Origin: Gammaproteobacteria bacterium UBA3067
GTDB lineage: Bacteria > Pseudomonadota > Gammaproteobacteria > Pseudomonadales > UBA3067
Direction: 5' to 3'
Assembly (NCBI GenBank): GCA_002366835.1
Contig: DFBZ01000107.1
Span: 1-22,363 of the forward strand
Length of the DNA: 22,363 bases
This document shows positions 1 through 7,731 of the stretch, one piece after another. The notes under the pieces were generated by a model. It made no database searches. It saw nothing but the letters and a program-made list of their open reading frames with translations, and was not told where the DNA came from. The first letter of the stretch is position 1. The number at the start of each line of letters is the position of its first letter. Position numbers and translations under genes: made by a program.

Positions 1-2
1 GC

Positions 3-983
3 AAGCTCGGTCTTCTCGGCATAACAATCAAAGGTTACAACTGCAGTGGCGCAAGTTGCGTTGCCTACGGCTTGGTAGCCCGGGAAATTGAGCATATTGA
101 CAGCGCTTATCGTTAGGCCTTGAGTGCCCAGTCCAGTCTGGTGATGCACCCCATCTATCACTTTGGCAGCGAAGAACAGAAAACCAAATACCTGCCAAAG
201 TTAGCCGCAGGTGAGCTAATCGGCTGCTTTGGCCTAACAGAAGCAAGTAGTGGCTCCGACCCCGACAGCTTGCAAACACGCGCAAAGATTGTAGGCAGTG
301 GTTATTGCCTGAACGGACAAAAGATGTGGATCACGAATGCACCGATCGCCGATATTTTTATTATCTGGGCGAAAGATGAAGGAAGCATTATTAGAGGCTT
401 TATTCTGGATAAATCCATGAAGGGTTTATCTACCCAAAAAATTGAAGGAAAACTTTCTTTACGTGCCTCCATTACTGGCCAGGTCACGCTTGATAATGTA
501 TTCGTACCACAAGAACAGCTCCTACCCGCTTGCCAAGGGCTTAAGGGGCCATTTTCCTGCCTAAACAGCGCCCGTTACGGTATATCATGGGGCGCTATGG
601 GTGCCGCTGAAAGCTGCTGACACACTGCCCGACAATATACTTTAGATAGGCAGCAGTTTAACCGCCCCCTCGCAGCAACCCAGCTCGTGCAAGCCAAACT
701 CGCTGATATGCAGACGGAAATCGCCCTTTCGTTGCAGAGCTCCCTTCGCGTTGGCCGCCTGATGGATGAAGGAAAGTTAAAACCAGAGATGATCTCCCTG
801 GTAAAACGTAACGCCTGCGGCAAAGCCTTGTTTATTGCCCACCAAACAAGAAACATGCTTGGCGCCAATGGCATCGTGGATGATTACCCCGTCATGCGCC
901 ATATACTCAATCTAGAGGGAACCTATGATATTCACAGCCTTATTCTAGGGCGTTCGCAGACGGGCATTCAGGCTTTTTACTAA
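3..983 (+). pseudogene. gcdH: Glutaryl-CoA dehydrogenase, broken by two stop codons (5' end outside window)
   Basis: One continuous frame from position 3 to the TAA at 981-983 reads as the acyl-CoA dehydrogenase GcdH, the FAD enzyme that converts glutaryl-CoA to crotonyl-CoA in lysine and tryptophan breakdown. Recognisable pieces are the GLLGIT and GASCVAYGLVAREIE region, the SSLVMHPI block, the FAD-side GLTEASSGSDP motif, the KMWITNAP block, the ARQYTLDRQQF segment, and the C-terminal LEGTYDIHSLILGR segment, which keeps the glutamate expected as catalytic base. The frame is stopped twice. TAG at 114-116 stands where the family normally has a serine (YR-S-xxSxQSS). TGA at 618-620 stands where a tryptophan is normal (xxCWHTARQY). 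No frameshift is seen and the motifs are well kept, so inactivation looks recent. Sequencing error at both sites is the main alternative. Confidence 0.85.
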
Positions 984-1013
984 ACAGAGCGTTCGGCTTA
1001 TGAAAGTTGAAGC

Positions 1014-1499
1014 TCAAGAAAGTTTTAGTGCCTCTGGGGAAACAATCACACCATTATTATCGGCGTAAATAAAATGCCCTGGTTTGAAAGTTACGCCACC
1101 AAAGGTGATATCGATGTTTAAATCCCCTCTTCCTTTGCGTACACTTTTGATGGGAATACTATTAAGTGCCTGCACCCCGAGATTCAGCTCAGCAATGGCA
1201 TCCACATCTCGAATACAGCCATAGATCACAAAACCTGCCCACCCATTCTCGCAGGCTTTCTCTGCAATCAAATCCCCCAACAATGCGCAGCGGGTTGAAC
1301 CACCACCATCTACCACCATCACGCGGCCTTTACCTGCCAAGTTTGCTTGCTCTTTGACCACCGAGTTATCCTCAAAGCATTTCACGGTAACAATTTCTCC
1401 ATGAAAAGCTTTATGCCCCCCATAATTTGTAAACATCGGGCTTACCACGGAAATGAGCTCAGGGCTCTCATCACATAAATCTGGCGTTACAAAACTCAC
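1014..1499 (-). CDS. rraA: RraA, regulator of ribonuclease E activity A
   Basis: The 161-residue product has the same length as E. coli RraA and matches it along its length: the early P-D-L-C-D-E start, SPMFTNYGG, HGEIVTVKCFEDNS, GRVMVVDGGGSTRCALLGD, GFVIYGCIRDVD, and FGGVTFKPG followed by YADNNGVIVS near the end. In E. coli, RraA is a trimeric cytosolic protein that binds RNase E and lowers its activity on RNA. Relatives of the same fold are hydroxy-methyl-oxoglutarate aldolases, but the VKCFEDN and DGGGS segments fit the RraA branch. I chose a GTG start because AAGGAG lies five bases before it and it gives exactly 161 residues; a TTG eight codons upstream has no such site. The gene stands alone, divergent from the NTF2-like gene. 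Confidence 0.9.
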   Translation of the reverse strand: MSFVTPDLCDESPELISVVSPMFTNYGGHKAFHGEIVTVKCFEDNSVVKEQANLAGKGRVMVVDGGGSTRCALLGDLIAEKACENGWAGFVIYGCIRDVDAIAELNLGVQALNSIPIKSVRKGRGDLNIDITFGGVTFKPGHFIYADNNGVIVSPEALKLS

Positions 1500-1684
1500 G
1501 ACTTCTCCTTGCAGTTGCTTCAATTAAAAGATAATCAGGCATTATTGCACACTGCGCATACTCAAACACGTGATAAACAATCTTGCCACATTGCCATAGT
1601 TATCCTAACTTTATGGTTTACCTAGCAAAGCTGTTGTAGCGTTCAGGAGAGCTAGAATCTTAGGACTAAGGCCGGGGTATCCTT

Positions 1685-2071
1685 ATGGAAAAAGAAATAA
1701 AATCTACCTATGACGACTATACGTTGCTGGTTAAAACCGTCGAGACGTATTTCCACGGCCTCTACCACAGCGACACAGAAACACTTAAAACTGTTTTTGA
1801 CTCCCACGCCAGTATCGTGGGCTTTTACGAAGGGGAATATATCCACCACAGCCTCGCTAAATACCTGCAGTTCGTAAATGGCGTATCAGCACCAAGCCAA
1901 ATTGGTAAATACTACGACATGGAAATCCAGTCAATTGACCAAACGGGCCCAATCGCAATCGTCAGGGTGCGCTTTCTCTATGAGGTGCTCTATCATAACG
2001 AATTCCTTTCCTTCAAAAAAAACAAAGACCATTGGTTAATCGTGCAAAAGCTCTTCTGCCACGACGACTAA
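1685..2071 (+). CDS. NTF2/SnoaL-like small protein (putative lumazine-binding family)
   Basis: The 128-residue cytosolic protein has the layout of the NTF2-like cone fold: an N-terminal helix (YTLLVKTVETYFHGLYHSD), a second helix segment (TETLKTVFDSHASIVGFYEG), then alternating strands ending in an aromatic C-terminal strand (DHWLIVQKLFCHDD). It most resembles the 'putative lumazine-binding' group (Pfam Lumazine_bd_2), whose members bind or convert small molecules; substrates are generally unknown. No catalytic residue can be assigned. It lies 197 bp upstream of a methyltransferase on the same strand and may be co-transcribed with it, but the gap is long enough for a separate promoter. The start ATG is preceded only by a G-rich stretch about nine bases upstream. 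Confidence 0.7.
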   Translation: MEKEIKSTYDDYTLLVKTVETYFHGLYHSDTETLKTVFDSHASIVGFYEGEYIHHSLAKYLQFVNGVSAPSQIGKYYDMEIQSIDQTGPIAIVRVRFLYEVLYHNEFLSFKKNKDHWLIVQKLFCHDD

Positions 2072-2268
2072 AACACGGCATATCGGTGCAGGCTCGGCGA
2101 ATGCTCAAATGAAAAGCATCACCTTAAAGCCGCTAACCGTCCCCGTACAATCCCCCTCAAAAAACAAGTCAAAATCATTTCTCCTTTGTGCTAGTATTCC
2201 TACCCAAATCGGGTCAGCAAGCATGCTGCAGACAAGAATAAAGAGCCAAAAGCAGGAATATTTTCACC

Positions 2269-3108
2269 ATGACAGAACAAGAAATCATTAATTATTACGA
2301 AGACTGTGACATCGATTACCGTCTTGTCTGGCAGATCGACAGCAATTTTTCTCTTCACTATGGCTACTACGATGCAGATCACCGCCACCACAAAGCGGCT
2401 GTTCTGAATATGAACCGGGTTCTCGCTGAAAAGGCCAGGGTTAATCAGGGTGATAAAATTCTTGATGCAGGCTGCGGCGTCGGCGGCAGCTGCTTATGGC
2501 TAGCAGAACATTATGACGTTCAATGTACCGGCATCAATATTAGCGAATACCAACTCGGCAAAGCGCGCAAACTAGCCAAGAAAAAAAATCTGGATTCCCG
2601 CATCAACTATCAAGCTCGCAGCTATCTCGATACCGGCTTCGAAGATAATACCTTTGATGTGGTCTGGGGTATGGAAAGCGTCTGTTACGCAGAAAACAAA
2701 AAGGAGTTTCTGGAAGAAGCCTATCGCATTCTAAAACCTGGCGGCCGCGTCGCTGTTGCAGACGGTTTTCTGAATGACATCAACCCTGAGGAACGTTACG
2801 AAGGAATGCTACGCGACTGGCTCGACGGCTGGGCAGTGCCTAATCTTTGGGGGCAGGAGCGCTTCAAAAAAGACCTGTCAGATATCGGTTTTAAGAATAT
2901 CAACTTCACTGACGGCTCTAAAAATGTCGTTCCCTCATCACATCGCATGTGGGTAGTTTCCCAGCTAGGCAAGCGCGTGAAAGGCATTGCAGAGTTCCTA
3001 AGAATCCGCAACAAGGTACAAAACAAGAATGTGACCGCTGCGGAACTGCAGTACCCACTACTTATGTCTGGTGCTTGGAATTACGGGATTTTTGTCGCCG
3101 AGAAATAA
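2269..3108 (+). CDS. Class I SAM-dependent methyltransferase
   Basis: The 279-residue protein has the SAM-binding motif I DAGCGVGG at about residues 66-73, an acidic-loop region (CTGINISEYQ), a motif near VVWGMESVCY where the family often places catalytic residues, and the post-motif LEEAYRILKPGGRVAVAD. The order and spacing resemble the sterol, tocopherol and cyclopropane-fatty-acid methyltransferase group, which act on lipophilic or small-molecule acceptors. There is no signal peptide or membrane segment, so it is cytosolic. The start ATG has AGGAA about ten bases upstream. Its nearest plus-strand neighbour is the NTF2-like gene; such pairs are common around natural-product or quinone chemistry, but no pathway partner is visible. 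A strong hairpin follows 45 bp after the stop. The acceptor substrate is unknown. Confidence 0.8.
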   Translation: MTEQEIINYYEDCDIDYRLVWQIDSNFSLHYGYYDADHRHHKAAVLNMNRVLAEKARVNQGDKILDAGCGVGGSCLWLAEHYDVQCTGINISEYQLGKARKLAKKKNLDSRINYQARSYLDTGFEDNTFDVVWGMESVCYAENKKEFLEEAYRILKPGGRVAVADGFLNDINPEERYEGMLRDWLDGWAVPNLWGQERFKKDLSDIGFKNINFTDGSKNVVPSSHRMWVVSQLGKRVKGIAEFLRIRNKVQNKNVTAAELQYPLLMSGAWNYGIFVAEK

Positions 3109-3152
3109 AAGCTCTTAACATAACCTTAGGCTCTAACTTGGCTAGCGAAAAC

Positions 3153-3195
3153 TCTCTCAAGGCCTGTATTGAGCTTTAATACAGGCCTTGAGAGA
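3153..3195. terminator. Perfect 18-bp hairpin, probable bidirectional terminator
   Basis: Bases 3153-3170 and 3178-3195 are perfect reverse complements around a 7-base loop. The stem is unusually long. On the plus strand it lies 45 bp past the methyltransferase stop but has no strong U-run. On the minus strand it is followed by TTTT, so it could also end leftward transcripts from the lipoprotein remnant. Confidence 0.6.
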
Positions 3196-3211
3196 AAACT
3201 TTAGACATTCG

Positions 3212-3287
3212 ACTGGCTTGACCAGTTACGGCTCTGCTCACTGAAGCAGAGTATCAAATGCTTATTTAACTGCCTTGTAAATAAGCA
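3212..3287. other. Row of three further hairpins
   Basis: Three more inverted repeats follow the 18-bp hairpin: ACTGG/CCAGT (3212-3216 and 3222-3226), CTCTGC/GCAGAG (3232-3237 and 3246-3251), and a perfect 10-bp stem (3259-3268 and 3278-3287). No long open frame covers them. They could be part of a structured transcript 3' end, a small RNA, or a decayed repeat; the sequence alone does not decide. Confidence 0.35.
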
Positions 3288-3333
3288 ACGACCTCAGATC
3301 GCCCTCCCTCAAAAGCAATATTTTATTTTTTCC

Positions 3334-3672
3334 TCAATTGAAAGTCATACGTCTTGCCGTAATCAACCCGCCAGAAAAGATGCTCCACTCCTTACTACTC
3401 ATCAAGCCATGAAGCTTGGAATATACCGCAGCTCCTAGACTTTTTTTGATTTTGGCGTGGCTTGCACGTAAATAATATTCGAACTTATCTAGAGCAGAAG
3501 AGGAACACTTAGCCCTGTAATTTTACTATCCCTCCTGAACCAACTCCAAATAGATGCGCTCAACCCTTTCTTTCAGTTCAGGCAGAACTACTACCAAAGG
3601 AGATTGATCTTGATTTTTTATGCTGCAAGAGAGGTAAAGCGCAACAAGCAATAATGTGACCTTAATCTTCAG
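3334..3672 (-). pseudogene. Remnant of a small lipoprotein gene, with lost start and two tandem stops
   Basis: Read on the minus strand in one frame, the segment gives a lipoprotein-like N-terminus (LKIKVTLLLVALYLSC, with the cysteine at residue 16 as lipid site), 48 residues in all, then TAG TAA at 3523-3528. The same frame continues for 62 more sensible residues (for example DKFEYYLRAS, KIKKSLGAAVYSK, MSSKEWSIFSGG) to TGA at 3334-3336. No ATG, GTG or TTG exists between the upstream in-frame TGA (3679-3681) and the signal sequence; the first codon available is CTG. It therefore looks like a roughly 110-residue outer-membrane or periplasmic lipoprotein gene that has lost its start and been stopped mid-way. 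I do not recognise the family. Codon choice and charged, amphipathic content in both halves argue that the frame was once coding. Confidence 0.4.
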
Positions 3673-3840
3673 CAGAAATCACAGACAAGCTCATTTCCAA
3701 ATCGAACAATAAAAAGTAAGAACCGTGAAAAAGTACCTTTTAAAGGCCCCGCTGGCACTCTCGCACCTACAAATCGTGATAAATAATCTTTTGTACTTTA
3801 AAAGTTAAGCGCAGGATAAAGAAACTATAAACTTAGAAAC

Positions 3841-3875
3841 AAAAAAGCCCCCTTTGAGAGAAAGGAGGCCTTTTT
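3841..3875 (-). terminator. Rho-independent terminator of the RND exporter gene
   Basis: An A-rich, G/C-rich stem (3841-3855 with 3861-3875) surrounds a 5-base loop. Two positions mismatch on the plus strand but become G-U pairs in minus-strand RNA, and a U-run follows in that direction. It lies 25 bp past the stop of the minus-strand exporter gene, so it is read on the minus strand. Confidence 0.85.
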
Positions 3876-3899
3876 AACTGTTGCAAATAATCAATAAAA

Positions 3900-6311
3900 C
3901 TAAGTAGGCACCTCGGATCTTTTCAGTGCTACATCGGCAGACTCGGCTACTGCAGCAACATCAGTATCCACTTCTTTTTCTGCAAACTGACTTTGCGTCA
4001 TTTTTTTTGCTGTGATTTTTGCATCCCTTTTTTTGTCTATCATCATCAGAACTGGAGGCAATAGAGAGAAGTCGAGAATGAGAGCAATTCCTAGAATAGA
4101 GGACAGCATGATCGCCGTCGTCTGGTTTGGCACGAAGCTCGAAAATAACATCATAAGCTGCCCAGCAATAATAGCGATGGAAGTGACCAATAACGCTGCA
4201 CCAGCAGTTGAAAATGCATAATACACAGCCTCCTCCGAAGTTTTTCCGTATTTTCGGGCTTTAATATATTTCGTTAAAAAATGAACGGTATCATCTACCA
4301 CCAAGCCCAAACTAATACTGAAACACATGGCAGCAGCTTGATTCACCTGCCCTACCAACAAGCCCCAGGCTCCGTACACCACTGCGGCAGGAAAAATATT
4401 TGGCACCAAACTGATAACGCCGTATTTAATAGAGTTGACTCCAAATAAAATAATCAAGGTAATGATCACCAATGCCACACTTGATCCAACAAGCATATCC
4501 ATTACGATTATTTGCCCGATATTCGCAAACATGAGAGAGCGACTACCACCACCGGTATACCCAAATTCTGATGCATTCTCTTTCCACCACTGTTGCGCCT
4601 GCTTATCTAAAGCAGTCAAACGGAGATTATCCACTGTTTTGAGAGAGATCATCACCCTGACAGCAGACCGATCAGCACTCACATCGCGCGTCAAATCGTT
4701 ACCAGCAGGCAATGACATTTCGTAAAGCAGCAGGTATTGCGATGCAAGCTCTCTCGACTCGGGAACTGTTTTAAAGGCATCATCGTCATTATGCATAGCC
4801 TTATTCAGGTTCATCATAATATCCACGTATGAAAACACGTGAGAGACATCATTTTGGTCCCGTAACCACTCGGAGAATGCATCCACTTTTTCCAAAAAGG
4901 CCGGCTCATTCGCTCCGCCAGGGTTTTTAGAATCTAGGGAAAACAAAATATACTGAAATCCGGAAAGGTGCTCGTTCGAAAAACTAACTGCCTTTGAAAG
5001 CGGCGTTGACTCGTCAAAATATTCAATAATATTATCACTTAATTCATTTTGCGGGATAAACGCACAAACCACTGGAATAATAATCGCGCTGCTCCACAGA
5101 ATAGGCTTCTGAAACCTGATAACTAATCGCGCCCATGCCTCCATAAAAGGTGTTAACTTCAAAGGCTTGTCAGTTGGCTCCATCGGAAATGCTAGAACTA
5201 CTCCAGGCAGGTATGTGAGCGTATAAAGAAACGCAAACAATACGCCCATTGCAGTAATGTTACCAAAGTCATGGAATGCCGGAGACTCACTAAAATTCAT
5301 TCCAAGAAAGCCCACCGCGGTGGTAACACTGGTAAGTAGAATCGGAACCATATTCGATTCTAAGCTGACTTTCATCGCCTCTTCTTTGGTCCGTCCTTCC
5401 CGAAAGGCCACGATGTACTGCGTAAGTACATGCACGCTATCCGCCATCGCCAAAATAAGCACCATAATTGGAGCCATCATCGAGGTTGGCGTTAAGCTAT
5501 AACCCAGCCAACCGGCAGCGCCCATCGTGAGAACATTAGCGGTAATAATAATAAACAAAGTACCCAAAACTGACGTTCCAGAGCGCAACAAAAAACCCAG
5601 TGTAAAAAATGAGACAATAACCGTAATCGGCATTAAAGACCCCAAGTCATCCTTTACAACATCAACCATAGCCGCTTGCAAGGAAGGGCCGCCCATAAAG
5701 TGGACCTCTATACCAGGGTGCTGTGCTTGCAGGTCGTCTTTGACGGTATTCAGGTATTCCACCATTTCACCCACTGCAGGCAACTGCTTGACTGGGTCAG
5801 TAGGTAACGCCAACGTAACGACAAGGGATGTCACTGTCTCTGCTTCAGAAACGAGGCCTTTCTTTAAATAGGCATCCTGTCTGGCATATTCTTGAATAGA
5901 AAGAATATCTTCTTGGGTAAGATCATTAGCCTCCTCCACCAACGGTTGCACGGTAAACGTATCGTCTTCAGACGAAGAGCGTTGGTAATTACTGAGTGAG
6001 TCAACGCGAATGGAATAAGGGGTTTTCCATAAGGAATCCGTCAATTCTTGAACAAGCACTAATGTATCTTTGTTAAACACTTGGTCATTAGCAGGTTTAA
6101 TAAGGAAGACAACATTATCCGCCTGCAAGTACTCAGCTTCTATTGCGTCAAGTGTTAACAGATCCCTGTTTTCTTCACCAAACATATGGCGAAAATCACC
6201 GTTAAAGCCGATTTTATTAATACCCAAACCAGCAAAAATAAGTATGATGGTGCTGAAAACCAACATTAATTTGCGATTATCGACCAACCAGCTAGCAATA
6301 GCTTTATTCAT
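3900..6311 (-). CDS. RND-superfamily (MMPL-like) inner-membrane exporter
   Basis: The 803-residue protein has the duplicated RND layout: one membrane helix (about 14-32), a large periplasmic loop (33-220), five more helices (about 225-375), then the same again (helix near 405, loop 425-600, helices 605-757). Each half has the conserved acidic membrane segment, AMADSVHVLTQY (Asp291) and VVDDTVHFLTKY (Asp673-Asp674), expected to carry protons. The size and single-gene layout fit the 'predicted exporter of the RND superfamily' group (MMPL/Patched-like), not the larger AcrB multidrug pumps; relatives move lipids, hopanoids or other hydrophobic molecules. No membrane-fusion partner or outer-membrane channel lies beside it. 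The cytosolic C-terminal tail (about 760-803) is charged and Ala-rich. GGGA before the ATG supports the start. The substrate is unknown. Confidence 0.85.
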   Translation of the reverse strand: MNKAIASWLVDNRKLMLVFSTIILIFAGLGINKIGFNGDFRHMFGEENRDLLTLDAIEAEYLQADNVVFLIKPANDQVFNKDTLVLVQELTDSLWKTPYSIRVDSLSNYQRSSSEDDTFTVQPLVEEANDLTQEDILSIQEYARQDAYLKKGLVSEAETVTSLVVTLALPTDPVKQLPAVGEMVEYLNTVKDDLQAQHPGIEVHFMGGPSLQAAMVDVVKDDLGSLMPITVIVSFFTLGFLLRSGTSVLGTLFIIITANVLTMGAAGWLGYSLTPTSMMAPIMVLILAMADSVHVLTQYIVAFREGRTKEEAMKVSLESNMVPILLTSVTTAVGFLGMNFSESPAFHDFGNITAMGVLFAFLYTLTYLPGVVLAFPMEPTDKPLKLTPFMEAWARLVIRFQKPILWSSAIIIPVVCAFIPQNELSDNIIEYFDESTPLSKAVSFSNEHLSGFQYILFSLDSKNPGGANEPAFLEKVDAFSEWLRDQNDVSHVFSYVDIMMNLNKAMHNDDDAFKTVPESRELASQYLLLYEMSLPAGNDLTRDVSADRSAVRVMISLKTVDNLRLTALDKQAQQWWKENASEFGYTGGGSRSLMFANIGQIIVMDMLVGSSVALVIITLIILFGVNSIKYGVISLVPNIFPAAVVYGAWGLLVGQVNQAAAMCFSISLGLVVDDTVHFLTKYIKARKYGKTSEEAVYYAFSTAGAALLVTSIAIIAGQLMMLFSSFVPNQTTAIMLSSILGIALILDFSLLPPVLMMIDKKRDAKITAKKMTQSQFAEKEVDTDVAAVAESADVALKRSEVPT

Positions 6312-6841
6312 AAATGTCCCTAATTACACTCAAGCATCTTCAACTGAAAACCTACCGAAATTGCACACCCAGCATTTAGCTTGCTTTTAAATGGTATCCA
6401 ACAATATAGCCAGAGGCTAAGCGCTAAAAAGTGGTAGCCACCCTGAGTCTCTGACCCGCCATCATAACGAATCACCCTTAGCTTCTCCAGCATTTTTAAA
6501 CGCTTGTTTGAAACTCACCGCGCTACAAAATATGGATGCGGCTTAAGCGCTTATATAGGCTGCAAGCAAGGATATAGACTCTTTACTGGAAGTTGAATGT
6601 AATATTGCGCCATCAAGATAACCTATACAGACGCCATTCAACATTGATCAATGCCCTGCTTTTCTTAGTTCCGCTCACATACAGGCTTGCTGCAAATATG
6701 ACGGGACATATCCAGCCTCTGGAGGCCAATGAAACGCGAGCACCCACATTCTGATTGCTACCGACATGCCAATCATGTAAAAGAACTCTTTCGTCGCGGT
6801 GCGACTCACGCCAGTGGCAACAAGATGACCAGGGAGACTAG
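6312..6841. other. Intergenic region between the divergent exporter and cysE genes
   Basis: This 530-bp stretch separates two divergently read genes and must hold both promoters. I found no convincing open frame on either strand and no strong hairpin. There are only short dyads, such as GTGG-TAG-CCAC near 6431 and GCCTC-TG-GAGGC near 6715. No promoter could be called with confidence. Confidence 0.5.
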
Positions 6842-7651
6842 ATGTCTACGCGCAAGTTAAATAATGACCCACTGTGGAGACTCATTCGAGAAGAAGCCGT
6901 CACTCTTATAGAGGAGGAGCCTTTTCTAGCTAGCTTCTTTCATTCCACTATCCTTAACCATCACTCCATCGAAGCCGCTGTCAGTTTCCACCTTTCAAAT
7001 AAACTGGACAGCCCAACCATGCCCGCGATTCTAATTCGGGAAATCATTGAGCAAGCTTTCAGCAATGACCCAAAAATTGCGCAAGCTATCCGATCAGACA
7101 TCAAAGCAGTTAAAGAACGCGACCCGGTATGCCGCAAACTCTCCACTCCCTTTCTTTATTTCAAAGGCTTGCACGCACTACAGGGCTATAGAATCGCGCA
7201 CTGGCTGTGGCAACAAGGGAGAGAATCTCTTGCACTTTTTTTTCAAAATCAGATTTCGGTGGTTTTTGGGGTAGATATACACCCCGCCGCAACAATCGGC
7301 TCAGGCATTATGTTGGACCACGCAACAGGCATCGTTATTGGTGAAACAGCCGTGGTAGAAGATAACGTATCCATATTACAATCCGTCACCCTGGGCGGCA
7401 CAGGAAAAGAAGTCGGTGACCGACATCCAAAAATCAAAAAAGGCGTATTGGTGGCAGCAGGGGCAAAGATCCTTGGCAACGTCGTGATTGGCGAGGGAGT
7501 TAAAGTCGGTGCGGGAAGCGTTGTACTGAAAGATGTGCCATCACATGTCACGGTTGTAGGCGTACCAGCGAAGATTATTGGAACACCTAATGCGGACCAA
7601 CCAGCCCTGAATATGTGCCAATCCCTTTCCGAAAACGAGGATGACACCTAA
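6842..7651 (+). CDS. cysE: Serine O-acetyltransferase
   Basis: CysE transfers acetyl from acetyl-CoA to L-serine, giving O-acetylserine, the first committed step of cysteine synthesis in the cytosol. The 269-residue protein matches E. coli CysE (273) throughout: an all-helical N-terminal domain (1-140) with DPLWRLIREEA and RDPVCRKLSTPFLYFKGLHALQGYR, then the left-handed beta-helix of hexapeptide repeats (about 145-235). The expected catalytic pair is present, Asp145 in VDIHP and His160 in LDHATG, with the SVTLGGTGK loop and GDRHPKI. The C-terminus ends in acidic residues and Thr. It lacks the terminal isoleucine that E. coli CysE inserts into the CysK active site, so the cysteine synthase complex may not form in the usual way. 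AGGGAG lies six bases before the ATG. serA follows 80 bp downstream. Confidence 0.95.
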   Translation: MSTRKLNNDPLWRLIREEAVTLIEEEPFLASFFHSTILNHHSIEAAVSFHLSNKLDSPTMPAILIREIIEQAFSNDPKIAQAIRSDIKAVKERDPVCRKLSTPFLYFKGLHALQGYRIAHWLWQQGRESLALFFQNQISVVFGVDIHPAATIGSGIMLDHATGIVIGETAVVEDNVSILQSVTLGGTGKEVGDRHPKIKKGVLVAAGAKILGNVVIGEGVKVGAGSVVLKDVPSHVTVVGVPAKIIGTPNADQPALNMCQSLSENEDDT

Positions 7652-7731
7652 ACCTACCTAGGGGTTCCCAAGTCAAGCTCATCAAAGAAAAAATAAAATA
7701 ATACAACTACTTTTAAAAGGCTGAAGTCCCC

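Noticed and set aside
114..620. Stop-codon readthrough or recoding (for example selenocysteine) in gcdH
   Set aside because: The two stops are of different kinds, stand at a serine and a tryptophan position of the family, and neighbouring genes use all stops normally. No downstream selenocysteine-type hairpin was noticed.
2109..2291. A 60-codon plus-strand frame between the NTF2-like gene and the methyltransferase
   Set aside because: It overlaps the methyltransferase start, has low-complexity basic composition and no family likeness.
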